Assembly (NCBI GenBank): GCA_027943245.1
Contig: JANDJZ010001106.1
Location: 1-11,906 of the forward strand
DNA from: Acanthamoeba sp. SK_2022b
Taxonomy: Eukaryota > Discosea > Longamoebia > Acanthamoebidae
Length of the DNA stretch: 11,906 nucleotides
Direction of reading: 5' to 3'
Below, in pieces: positions 1 through 8,071 of this stretch. A program made the translations under genes and the position numbers. The notes beneath the pieces were generated by a model. That model had not been told where the DNA came from, made no database searches, and worked only from the letters and a program-made list of their open reading frames with translations. The stretch's first letter is position 1. Every line of letters starts with the position of its first letter.

Positions 1-1
1 T

Positions 2-564
2 GAGCAGAAACTGCAGAGCATGTTCGTGTGTCAGGCGAGCTACGTGTTCCTGGTGATGTGTCAGCTGTTGTGGGAAATCCGCAAGCGGCAGTCGCTGTGG
101 CTGAAGCTTGGCAAGTACTGCCTGGCCACCATCCAGGTCATGCAAGGCGAGCTCTCGTCCCTCGTGATCAGCTTCCACAAGGACTGGACCGAACATAAAC
201 AACGAATTGAGGTATTTTATTTTAGCTTCTTCATTTTTGCTTTTTTTTAATTTTTTGCATTATTGTTTTTTTCGTTTTCATTTTTTCGTATTTTGTTGCG
301 TATTAATTAATGTCCGTTGTTCGACAGGAAATCATAACCGAATATAACAAGCTGAAGGCGGAGAAGAACAAGGCGCTCACAAGCGGGTTGGAGAACACGA
401 ACCTCGAGGACGAGGAGCTGCTGCTGAATTGCGAGCGCATAGTGCGTGAGTGCGTGAAGCAGGTCGAGTTCAACCTGGGTGAGATCGGCCTGCGCGCCAC
501 CAAGGAGGCGCTGGTGGAGCTCGTGGCCAATCTCGTCCTGGAGCGGGCCAAGTGCCACATCTGA
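2..564 (+). CDS. 3' end of an unrecognised helical protein (partial)
   Basis: Two exons, 2..211 and 328..564, are joined by a phase-0 GT-AG intron (212..327) that is T-rich, unlike the GC-rich exons. The joined frame gives 148 residues ending at TGA 562-564. It is open to the left edge, so the true start is outside the window; the ATG at 20 need not be the start. The protein looks largely alpha-helical. A hydrophobic, aromatic stretch (VFLVMCQLLW) comes first, then a strongly charged helix spanning the intron (HKQRIEEIITEYNKLKAEK) that could be a coiled coil, then an acidic stretch (NLEDEEL) and a Cys-containing helical tail ending AKCHI. The in-frame intron and helical periodicity support a real gene. 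I do not recognise the family and assign no function. Confidence 0.75.
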
Positions 565-1069
565 CGTGAGCATACTATCCTGGACAAGCCAACACTTTGT
601 AAATACAACTTGTGTGCTGAGTAGATGTTTCGGTGGGAAAAAAGTTCTATCAGGTACACGGTCTGCTCGATAATCAATTTAACATTTATAAAACCCGAAC
701 AAAGGCAACCCAGTTGGTTAACATGCCACTTGCCAGGGTTCGCAGAGAACACACAGAGCAAAGAAGATCTTTACTTTTTCCTGAATAATTCCGGATTTGT
801 TGCACAGCCAGCCACCTAGTTGCTGGAATTTGTGGGACAAGGAGAATTTTTGCTTTCTCAGGCCGCGTGGTAACTTGGCGACCTAACCAGTACCGACGAG
901 CACAATGAGAAGAGGAAAAGTGTACACCCACATACTGGTTGGTTCGGACACCTAGGTGCAGCGCCGACATTACGAATTGTTTTAATTTTGGTCGCTGGGT
1001 GATCATGATCGGGTTTATAAGACCTCAGCGGCTTTCGTTCTTGCAACTTTTACCTCACAAGCCACAACA
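565..1069. other. Intergenic stretch between two plus-strand genes
   Basis: About 500 bases with no gene I can support. It should hold the 3' UTR of the upstream gene and the promoter of the downstream gene. A TATA-like TTTATAAAA lies at 685-693 (+) without a convincing coding start after it. The minus strand has an uninterrupted 106-codon frame (686..1006), but its codons are A/T-ending and it resembles no protein I know, so I do not call it. No tRNA-like fold or repeat was seen. Confidence 0.5.
1014..1020 (+). promoter_or_regulatory. TATA box of the secreted-protein gene
   Basis: TTTATAA lies 50 bases before the ATG at 1070. With initiation about 25-30 bases downstream this leaves a short 5' leader of roughly 25 bases. 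Position and sequence fit a core promoter; this is inference from spacing only. Confidence 0.5.
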
Positions 1070-1913
1070 ATGGGATCCTACCTTTCCTTGGTTCTTGTGC
1101 TTACTGCCCGTGCGAGCTGCTGCCCTCTGGATCTTCAGTTCTTCACCTCTCCCATCACTCACCATTGACTCTTCTCTTGTATTCAGAGCCACCAGCCAGG
1201 GTGACAGTGGGCGACAGCTTCATGGTTTCAGTAATGGTCACCAACATGTACAATACGTCGTCAGGTTCCTGCTCCACCTTGTCCCAGGATTACTACCCCA
1301 GTTGGGACTACTTTCACAGCCCCGGTCTCGAAGTGATATCTCTCACGGAGACATCAACCAACAGTACGAATCACCCAACACAAAAAACTTAAGACATTGC
1401 CCTTCTTGCTGACCTTTTAACTTGCAGCCACGTCTGGTGTCAATGAAACACACTACCTGAGTAAAGAGAACATCACCGCCGCAGCGAGTACCTTACACCA
1501 CTACAAGTCCTTCTATCAACTTTTGGACGACGCACAGAACACAATTCAGGTGCTCTCTGTTCCTCCCCGCAATAATACTGTCAGTGCTTCTAACTCTGTC
1601 AAAGGTGGACTTTGAGGTGATGGTCACCTCCAATACCACGCAGGGCACCATCGACCACAACATCTACATCCCGGTGGCCGCGTCTGATTGTGTGCAGGCC
1701 AACACAACATCCACCTACCTTGTCCAATTCACCCAGAGAGGTAGCATGCTCTCCTTTCATTTTGGCACTGACCACAGGCAACTCACCCGAGTCGTGTGTG
1801 CAGTGGGCTGCGCTGGTGAAGGCAAGCAGATGGTCGAGGGTGAGGGTTGCGCATCGTCCGCCTCCTCCCTCCGTGCTTCGTGGTGGAGCCTCCTTGATGG
1901 TTTGCGTGTGTAG
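1070..1913 (+). CDS. Small secreted N-glycosylated protein, five exons
   Basis: Exons 1070..1109, 1187..1363, 1428..1549, 1605..1740 and 1804..1913 join in frame across GT-AG introns of 77, 64, 55 and 63 bp to give 194 residues. The first exon encodes MGSYLSLVLVLTAQ, a short signal peptide with likely cleavage near TA-Q. The mature part starts PPARVTVGDSF and alternates beta-strand-like segments (VGDSFMVSVMVTN, VDFEVMVTS, STYLVQFTQR), suggesting an Ig-like or other beta-sandwich fold. Six N-X-S/T sequons (NTS, NTT, NET, NIT, NTT, NTT) point to heavy N-glycosylation and export. The last exon is least certain: an earlier acceptor after 1777 would give a 37-bp intron and a different tail ending at TGA 1915-1917. 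No C-terminal membrane segment is evident. The family is not recognised; role in secretion or at the cell surface is inference. Confidence 0.72.
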
Positions 1914-1943
1914 TTGAACCTTGCTTGCGTAGTCCAAAACTAT

Positions 1944-1951
1944 CTATAAAA
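1944..1951 (+). promoter_or_regulatory. TATA-like element with no assigned gene
   Basis: CTATAAAA reads as a strong TATA box on the plus strand, 31 bases after the upstream stop codon. Downstream lies a C/A-rich, leader-like stretch and an ATG at 2082, but the frame from there runs antisense to the last exon of the DUF389 gene and looks like its shadow. It may be unused, or may drive a non-coding antisense transcript. Confidence 0.3.
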
Positions 1952-2140
1952 GAGCACACACTCTGATCATGTAACTCACTCTTTCCTTCTACTATCAACT
2001 CTACACTACAAACATAAACGCTTGCATTCACCACTACGCGACTATCATACCCCGCTACAACAATAACACCTTACCATAATCATGTTTTATATCTTCTCTG
2101 GATTTACAAATCTCTTTGTTGCGCAAACCAACTGTACACC

Positions 2141-3678
2141 TTACACTTCTTTGGCAGGAGGCAATGCCATGCACTCCTCGGCCACCTTGTCCTCCGCCTC
2201 CTTCACCAAGGCTGATACGTCAACCTTTCTCAGCTTCACTCCTTTCACGCGGAACAGTAGCGCCGCGGAGATGACGATGCACACAAAATTAGCAACGAAC
2301 AAGAGCAAGGAATAGCCGCCAACCTGTGGGGGGGAAGAGAACAAGCAAGTGAATGTGGTCAGAGCTGCCCACGAATGTGTCAATTCATGTGAGAGCCTCA
2401 CGTTGGTGAGCCTTACCGTGTAGCTCTTACGCCAGTCATCTGAAGCTGTCGCATTAGGCCACAGGAATTGGATGAGGCCTAGCGCAAAGTGCATCCCTGA
2501 GTTTGCGATCGGAGGCAGCAGCGAGGCACTGATGGCCACACCGACAATCGGAGAGGAAGCCCCGCCACCTGGCATCCCACACACCGCAGTACGTTGTGAG
2601 CAGCGAGCGTATGCGCGAGGATAAGCCATTGGGCCTCGAACCTGCGATGCCGACGGCCACAGCCACGCCTGAAGGTATGGCGATGCCCACGCCGGCCACG
2701 CTCGCCCAATAGGTGCCTCGGCTCTGATGTACAAATCAATGACAGAGAGACATGCTGGTGAGTGGATACGTACGAACATACACCGCTGAGGCAGGGGAAA
2801 GCCTACCTCCTGCTCGTAGTTTTCCCACATATCTGAGAAAGGTGCTGCGCCGAGCCCCCATAGGAAGCCAGTCAGGAACACCAGTAGAATGGCCAAGCTC
2901 TCGTTTACGAAGCCCATTCTAACCATACGCCATTCCCTGATCGCTACCCCAAGCGCCACCGCTAGCGCACTCGACCAGGTTGGTAATCTTGTAGTGGGAG
3001 TGGGTGGTGACGGTGATATTGCGCTACCTACGATGGGGCCCATGAGGGGTGAGATGAGCATGGCTGCGAGAAGGGCTACTCCAGAGTTGGTGGTGAGGCC
3101 CAGGCATGCGATGACGGCCGCTGACAACACGAACACCAGGTAATCGAAACTGAACACGTTCTGAGCCTCCACTAGCCGGCAGATCTCTTCCACTGAGTAG
3201 CGATCAGTTATCTTTAGGCTGTCCACGCAAGCACACACACACACGCGAAGGCAAGGGAGGAAGGTGAGCTAGTGCATGAGGGTGCTCGGGTTTAGTGAAC
3301 AAGGGGCGGTTGAGACGCACCGTTTGCGAAGGGGCTTGTCGCGCACGTTAATGCGCGGCATGGTGATGTGCAACGCCACAATGTCCACTTGCCCAAAGTC
3401 CTTCCCCACCTGCATAGGAGCGACAAGCAGTTTATCATCTTGCCAGCCATTCGATGTATGAAGGGAGGATAGCATACGCCAAGGGACTGCAGAGAATAGA
3501 AGCATTTGCCCGTGGCCTTTGGGGTCACCCGGAAGATCACCAACTTGTCTCGTTTGCCATCGAACACGCACAGGCCATAGACGAACGGCAACCCGCGCAG
3601 GGTGTGTATGATGTGTTTTGTGCGTGCCTTGTCCTTGAGTGAGCAGTAAGGCAGGACCACCTGTACCTGCCGCGCCAT
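2141..3678 (-). CDS. DUF389 family multi-pass membrane protein, seven exons
   Basis: Exons in transcript order are 3478..3678, 3321..3409, 3028..3218, 2807..2961, 2642..2723, 2417..2568 and 2141..2323 (complement), giving 350 residues. All six introns (68, 102, 66, 83, 73, 93 bp) are GT-AG and each junction restores the family sequence. The N-terminal ~115 residues are a soluble alpha/beta domain. Membrane segments follow at about 123-141, 146-163, 186-201, 217-239, 243-263 and 294-316, with the hallmark SPLMGPIV (about 156-163) and a second motif ISASLLPPIANSG (about 251-263). The charged C-terminal tail is cytosol-like. DUF389 proteins are common in bacteria and archaea and patchy in eukaryotes; their biochemical role is not established to my knowledge, so none is claimed. 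The ATG at 3676-3678 is the only reasonable start. The donor of intron 5 (GTTCGA) is weak but required by the protein. Confidence 0.9.
3231..3245. repeat. Short CA microsatellite in DUF389 intron 2
   Basis: A run of CA dinucleotides on the plus strand (GT on the coding strand) lies inside the 102-bp intron at 3219..3320, just upstream of its acceptor. Confidence 0.8.
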
Positions 3679-4005
3679 GGCCCGAGTAGGTCTTGTAAGA
3701 ATGAAAGTTTGAAAGGCCCCTCCGAGCTCCTTAGTTGCACACTGACAGATTGGAACTGTGCATCCGGACAGTGAAGTTCATGTCAAGTCCAACAAATACA
3801 CCGGGACTCCTGGTAAGGCGTCTGCCCTCCACTAAAGGCAGGTGCCTGGTTATGGTAAGAATTCTGAACTGGTTTTCTCTGTTTTGAAGTTGAAGAACAG
3901 GTGGAATTCTCCATTTCTGTGACCAGCCACACGAAATTATAATCGCCTTCCCAACAGTTCATTTACTTCGTTGAAGTCGCCTCATCCTCATCATGATTAT
4001 TGCAG
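3679..4005. other. Divergent intergenic region; expected FEN1 first exon not found
   Basis: This stretch separates the start of the minus-strand DUF389 gene from the first recognisable exon of the plus-strand FEN1 gene. It should carry both promoters and the first FEN1 coding exon. None of the three plus frames encodes the conserved FEN1 N-terminus (the GIxGL start, the GRxVAxDAS strand with its metal-binding Asp, or YQFL). A TATA-like ATTATAAT occurs near 3936-3943 and a good acceptor (TTATTGCAG) at 3997-4005. No clear TATA is seen for the minus gene. Confidence 0.6.
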
Positions 4006-4784
4006 CCACTTGATGGGCCTCTGGTCGCGCACGTTGCAATTGATCGACTCCGGAATCAAGCCGGTGTACGTGTTCGACGGTGCCCCGTCGGTGGTGAAGG
4101 TCGCCGAGCTGGCGAAGATGCAGTCTGCCCAGAAGACCGGGGAGGAGGCCGCCGAGCCGCGGCTGCGCACGGTGCGCGTGACGCCCGAGCACAACAGGGA
4201 GTGCAAGAAGCTGCTCCGTCTCATGGGCATCCCCGTCGTCGAAGCGCCCGGTGAGGCCGAGGCCCAGTGCGCCGAGCTCTGCCGCGCCGGCAAGGTCTTT
4301 GCCGCCGCCTCCGAGGACATGGACACCCTCGCCTTCGCCTCGCCCATCCTCCTCCGCCACCTTAACGGTGCCTCGGTCCAGGGGAGGCTCGTCACCGAGA
4401 TCAACCTACACCAAGTGCTGGAGGGGTTCGACATGACGATGGACCAGTTCATCGACCTCTGCATCCTTGCCGGCTGCGATTACTGCGAGCCAATCCGAGG
4501 TGCGCATCGGTCGGGTGATCGCTCCCGCCACCCGCAATCCGTCTGCGGCTTGCCTGCGTGCATGGACGGGTGATTGGCTGATGGTGGCCCGCGCAGGCAT
4601 CGGCCCCAGGCGAGCGCTGGAGATGATCAGGGAGTACGGCTCCATCGAGGGCGTCCTCGGCAATCTGGACAGGACCAAGTACCAGCTCCCCGAGCCCTTC
4701 CCCTACGAGGCCGTCCGCGAACTCTTCAAGCACCCCCAAGTACCTCTCGCCAACAATGTTCGCTGTGTGCGCGTCGTGTGTGCC

Positions 4785-4852
<68 letters not shown>

Positions 4853-5186
4853 CCAGGTAACGCCGGGAGACCAGATCAACCTCAAGTGGGGCAAGCCCGA
4901 CGAGGAGGGCCTGCTGGAGTACCTCGTGAAGGAGAAGCAGTTCAATGAGGACCGCGTGCGCAAGGGCATCGAGAAGCTGAAGAAGGCGCGGGGCTCGGCT
5001 GTGCAGCGCCGGCTCGACAGCTTCTTCACCAACATGGGCAAGGTCACCTCCTCGCCGCTGAAGGAGGAGGGCCAGAAGGGCAAGGCCGGGGCCGAACGCG
5101 GCCGGGGTCGAGGCAAGCCCACCGCGGCTCGCGGCAAACCTGCTGGAGGCAGAGGCGATGGCGCGTCGTCCTCTTCATCTACGTAG
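4006..5186 (+). CDS. FEN1: Flap endonuclease 1, lacking its N-terminal exon
   Basis: FEN1 is the structure-specific nuclease that removes 5' flaps during Okazaki-fragment processing and long-patch base-excision repair in the nucleus. Exons 4006..4499, 4597..4739 and 4857..5186 join in frame over introns of 97 bp (phase 1) and 117 bp (phase 0), giving 322 residues that begin at the conserved SHLMGL. Visible are the VFDG metal-site Asp, APGEAEAQC (paired Glu), SEDMDTLAF (paired Asp), AGCDYC (Asp), the helix-hairpin-helix [11 protein letters not shown], and a PCNA-binding box QRRLDSFF followed by a basic Gly/Arg/Lys tail. Compared with the usual ~380 residues about 58 are missing at the start, including the N-terminal Gly and first catalytic Asp. 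The first base of 4006 completes a split Ser codon, so a spliced upstream exon is expected. The only in-frame ATG nearby, 4013-4015, would give a catalytically crippled product. Either the exon lies elsewhere, was lost in assembly, or this is a truncated copy. Confidence 0.93.
4789..4850. repeat. (GT)31 microsatellite in FEN1 intron
   Basis: Perfect GT dinucleotide run of 62 bases on the coding strand, filling more than half of the second visible FEN1 intron (4740..4856) and ending six bases before the acceptor CAG. Confidence 0.97.
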
Positions 5187-5898
5187 TAGCGTGAGGCGAT
5201 AGCGTGTTGTTTTACAATGACGATAGCGAGGGTGCACAAGCAGCGACATAAGTGTGGGGGAATGAAAGAACATGTCCCATTCTGAATCCACCTTGTGGTT
5301 TGTTTGATGAGCAGGTCTCATGGGCCGTTCATTAATCTCTAGGTTTCGAGACAGGAACTGTATACTCGTAACTGCTCCATTGACGGGCAGCAGAAGGAAC
5401 GCAAGCCCCGTGACCACAGCAAGACAGGCAAGCAGCGTCATGGAACAAACAAGACAGAGAGCGAGCCCAGGCATCGGAATCCTTTGTTTGTGTAAATTGA
5501 TTGTGCCTGCGACTGATGGGTTCTATTTTTGGAGCTGCAAGAAGGACTTGATGTACTTTGTTCTGATGGCCTTGATCACAGGCGACCGCAGTACAACGTA
5601 GCGAGCACTGTTCTCATTGGTGGCAAGCCCGATCCCGCTAGCTCGGAGGCCGCGTGCTATGGTGCACTCCCTCTAATGGCGTAGCAGGAGCCGCAGTAGG
5701 CTCATCTTGACTGCTACGCGCACGCACACCCGTTGTTGCGGGAAACGAGGCTATGTAGTAGAGGAAGAGGGGGTTTATTGTGTGAGGAACCGATACTGTT
5801 ACAAAGAGAGGTATGCAGTTAAGTAAGTGCGGTTGCGGGCGCGTGTTGCGTGGTGATGAGGGCGCTGCAAGGCAGTGCCATCTGTTCGGGTGTTGCTG

Positions 5899-5925
5899 AG
5901 TAGAGTGCCATCTGTGCGCTCTACT
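5899..5925. repeat. Ten-bp hairpin over a 12-base direct repeat
   Basis: AGTAGAGTGC pairs with GCGCTCTACT (one G-T wobble) around a 7-base loop. The second copy of the direct repeat AGTGCCATCTGT (5904-5915) supplies part of the left arm and all of the loop; the first copy at 5874-5885 is not in a hairpin. Confidence 0.55.
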
Positions 5926-6023
5926 AGATGTAGAAGGATGGCTGTCTGGTCGTCACTTGAGAGTGTCGCTGCCACCTGTCGTTGTAACTCAGCATTTCCG
6001 CCGAGGGTCGTTACCTAAAATGT

Positions 6024-6055
6024 ACCTGTAGAGAAACTATCGTTTCTCTACAGGT
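6024..6055. repeat. Perfect 14-bp inverted repeat with 4-base loop
   Basis: ACCTGTAGAGAAAC (6024-6037) is exactly complementary to GTTTCTCTACAGGT (6042-6055), with loop TATC. It is too long and exact to be casual. It lies about 280 bases beyond the methyltransferase stop codon and about 840 beyond FEN1. It could be a transcript-end structure, the remnant of a small inverted-repeat element, or part of a non-coding RNA. No poly-T run follows on either strand that would make it a classic terminator. Confidence 0.8.
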
Positions 6056-6332
6056 TTCTTTAGTAATACACTTGTTCGTCTTATAGAGTCGACGGTGGTC
6101 AGCTCTAACACCCGTAGGCCTAGGGGAGCTCGCCACGCCAGAGTCGGACAAGAAGACAACGCAATGCCCTTTTCCAGAGCTTCGCCACGTTGCAGCAGGC
6201 CACCATCAAGTGGCACGCATGCCCGCAACGGTCTCGAGGATATAGCCAAACCAAACGGACTCTCGTTCTCCTCTCCCGTCCTGCTTCCCTCCGCAGTAAC
6301 TCCCGGCTGACCTGTTCTGTGTGTCCCTGTGT

Positions 6333-7073
6333 TTATTTTGGAGTTAAGACGAAGGGGATGAACCGCTTGCGGGCGGCGGCGTAGACCACCCATCGTTGGC
6401 CAAAGTAGCGGTGGAGGGCGGCCTCTTCGGCCGTGACCCGTAGAAGGCGACTGCGGTAAGGAGCGCTACCCCGGCGCACGCCGCGTCGAAGCGGATGAGC
6501 GACAGAGGCCATGGCAGCAGCCACGAACAGGCGGTCCCACACCATCAGCGCCGGGTAGCCGGCCTGGACCATCAGGGCCCCGGTGTGGGACGGGTGGAGG
6601 AGGAACGCGTAGGGGCCGGTCTGCACGAGCTCGTGGTTGCGTAGGATGCTGAGGGTGAAGGTGAAGTGGCGCGCCAGGGTGCGGAAGCACCACCAACGGA
6701 GCAGAGCACCAGCCGCGAGCACCGCCAGCGCGACCACGTCGCTCACGTACCACCTGGCGAAGCTGCTGGCTTCCACCTGTCACCTCGGCGCTCAGTATTT
6801 CGGACACGTCTTGGGTGGTAAGTTTACATAGAGGAGGTGCGGTACGAGCGTGTTGAAGTGTTCTTGCTGCCACATGTTGTAAGCGTATACAAGGAAGGCC
6901 AAGATGTAGAGGAGTGCCCACAACTGCTGGCTCCGTTGCCCCAGTAATGCGGTCAGGGCGCCTTCGTCCACCACTTCGCCGGAAGACTTGTCCCTTGGTG
7001 GCGGGTTGGGCGAGCTGTAGCTCCTGATGGTCAACGCCGTAGCTACTCCCAGCCCCACCAGCTTCGTCCACAT
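6333..7073 (-). CDS. Isoprenylcysteine O-methyltransferase-like membrane protein
   Basis: Exons 6828..7073 and 6333..6776 (complement) join across a 51-bp phase-0 GT-AG intron, giving 229 residues in the frame as read. The ICMT/phospholipid-methyltransferase family uses S-adenosylmethionine in the endoplasmic-reticulum or other membrane; ICMT itself methylates the prenylated C-terminal Cys of CaaX proteins. Hydrophobic segments lie near residues 1-16, 52-66 and 93-108. The family signature is clear: RWWCFRTLARHFTF (109-122), LVQTGPYAFLLHPSHTGALM (132-151), the Glu pair in RVTAEEAALHRYFG (195-208) and the end KRFIPFV. Residues 176-194 (HPLRRGV...YRSRLL) do not fit: the +1 frame of 6441..6494 instead encodes a hydrophobic segment with GC-ending codons (FDAACAGVALLTAVAFY), as expected before the Glu pair. 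This suggests two compensating single-base indels, real or from sequencing. Substrate cannot be told from sequence; a bacterial-type homologue is possible. Confidence 0.85.
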
Positions 7074-7171
7074 CGTTGCAGTGGTGTTATCTATCGCCCT
7101 GTCTGGATTGCGGTTCTGGCTGGGTGCCTTGCGCTCTTGCTTGGACCGACGAGCCTTAACAAGAGCGGGGG

Positions 7172-7177
7172 TTTATT
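7172..7177 (-). promoter_or_regulatory. AATAAA motif between two minus-strand genes
   Basis: AATAAA on the minus strand lies 127 bases after the stop of the possible PH-domain gene (7304) and 99 bases before the methyltransferase ATG. It may be a poly(A) signal of the former or an AT-rich promoter element of the latter. The surrounding 13 bases ACAATAAACCCCC recur exactly on the same strand near 5769-5781. Confidence 0.35.
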
Positions 7178-7210
7178 GTTGCTTAGGAAACAACATTTCA
7201 GAATCGCCAG

Positions 7211-7230
7211 CCAATCGGAACCTTATAAAT
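7211..7230 (-). promoter_or_regulatory. TATA box with adjacent CCAAT motif upstream of the methyltransferase
   Basis: ATTTATAAGG on the minus strand (7221-7230) lies about 150 bases before the methyltransferase start codon; a CCAAT pentamer (plus strand 7211-7215) is next to it. Initiation about 30 bases downstream would leave a ~115-base leader. The CCAAT motif is downstream of the TATA in this direction, so its role is doubtful. Confidence 0.4.
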
Positions 7231-7303
7231 AATTATTTCACAGTTCTGGCCTTGTTTTTTCATGTTTTCCTGGAGGAAAACAAACTACAGACTGCGCGGT
7301 TTG

Positions 7304-8056
7304 TCAGACGCGTGATTGCACTTGGCACGGGCTCCAGCTTGCAAGCTGGCACTGTGGCCAAGGCTCGAGCACGTAGTGGTGCACACACTTGATCGCCGCA
7401 GTGTCTCGTTCTTTGCCCGAGTGGTCGCTGTTGCTGATCGAGAGCAGTGAGGTGATCGAGGTGGTCGACCAGTACATCGTTGTAGCACAGGCACGCCTAG
7501 AACGTGCGCTCTCCATCATCCCACATCGCCACCAGCACCAGCATACGCCCTCTCTTCTCTGTCATCATCAGCACCACCTTCTTGTTCTTTCATGAGCGCT
7601 GCCTCGTCAGTCTTGTCATGGTCGGTGATGGCTGTGCCCAACCGGTCATGGCCGAAGGCCTGAAGGTACAACAGTCATCCAAACCCCTGCGTCGCGCCAG
7701 CACGTCTCGGTCTTCGCCGTTGTCACGAACAGGTCGTGCCACCGCTGTTGCTCGTCCCGCTTGCCCGCACTCTTGCCGAGGAGGTAAAAAAGAGGAGAAG
7801 GTCATATGATTCGGAGTAACTACCATAACAGCAACGTGTCAGGTGGGACCTCAATCTCGGGGCAGTTAGAATGTCCCTTCAAGGGCTTGATGTGCAATCC
7901 AAGGCTCCTCCTGAAGGTCGACAGGCTAAGGTCTACAACGGATACAGGCCTTTGGCAGTCCTCCTGCTTGAACCTTGCCAACAAGGCTTCCTTGATCACG
8001 GGAGACCACACAGCAAAATTGTAGCGTACACAATAGCGTTCCTGTTTCGAGTTCAT
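7304..8056 (-). CDS. Possible PH-domain-like protein, four exons
   Basis: A consistent model uses exons 7824..8056, 7727..7769, 7547..7659 and 7304..7496 (complement) with GT-AG introns of 54, 67 and 50 bp, giving 193 residues. The first 92 resemble the second half of a pleckstrin-homology domain: a strand RPVSVVDLS, then HIKPLKGHSNCPEIEV, the strand DTLLLCAG made by the first splice, and the closing helix DEQQRWHDLF with the near-invariant Trp (residue 88). PH domains bind phosphoinositides or proteins. The first beta strand of the domain is poorly matched, so the N-terminus may be incomplete. The middle is Asp/Glu-rich (GGADDDREER); the last exon is uncertain because other frames are also open. 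The ATG is only 15 bases after the stop of the preceding CoA ligase gene and in the same frame, an oddity for a separate gene. It could instead be a decaying gene or an extension. Confidence 0.42.
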
Positions 8057-8071
8057 TGTTGGCAAGCGTGA

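Larger units (their letters stand above)
5187..6332. other. Long intergenic region with hairpins and a possible small minus gene
   Basis: About 1.15 kb between the convergent FEN1 (+) and methyltransferase (-) genes; both 3' UTRs should end here. Contents: a possible small minus-strand reading frame (5523..5705, with one in-frame TAG at 5673-5675) whose end reads VVLRSPVIKAIRTKYIK; an AATAAA on the minus strand at 5774-5779; a direct 12-base repeat AGTGCCATCTGT at 5874-5885 and 5904-5915; a hairpin at 5899-5925; and a perfect hairpin at 6024-6055. The plus-strand frame 5320..5601 is probably a shadow. No tRNA or recognised ncRNA was found. Confidence 0.5.

Noticed and set aside
310..761. Long minus-strand frames opposite the first gene's second exon
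   Set aside because: They are shadows of a GC-rich, well-spliced plus-strand exon with a supported intron and stop.
686..1006. Uninterrupted 106-codon minus-strand frame
   Set aside because: A/T-ending codons unlike the neighbouring genes, no recognisable protein, and it runs up against the TATA box of the plus-strand gene.
3901..3935. [10 protein letters not shown] reading just upstream of FEN1, echoing the family's ...VTSHLMG
   Set aside because: No GT donor follows the VTS codons and the preceding residues do not match FEN1; treated as coincidence.
4791..4860. Poly Cys-Val reading across the GT repeat as protein
   Set aside because: It is an intronic microsatellite; the exon boundaries at 4739 and 4857 restore FEN1 exactly.
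5852..5899. C/D-box snoRNA-like pair (GTGATGA and CTGA, about 40 bases apart)
   Set aside because: No terminal stem flanks the boxes and both motifs are short enough to occur by chance.
7504..7809. 101-codon plus-strand frame between the methyltransferase and the ligase
   Set aside because: Low-complexity Ser/Arg composition and antisense to the more protein-like spliced minus-strand model.
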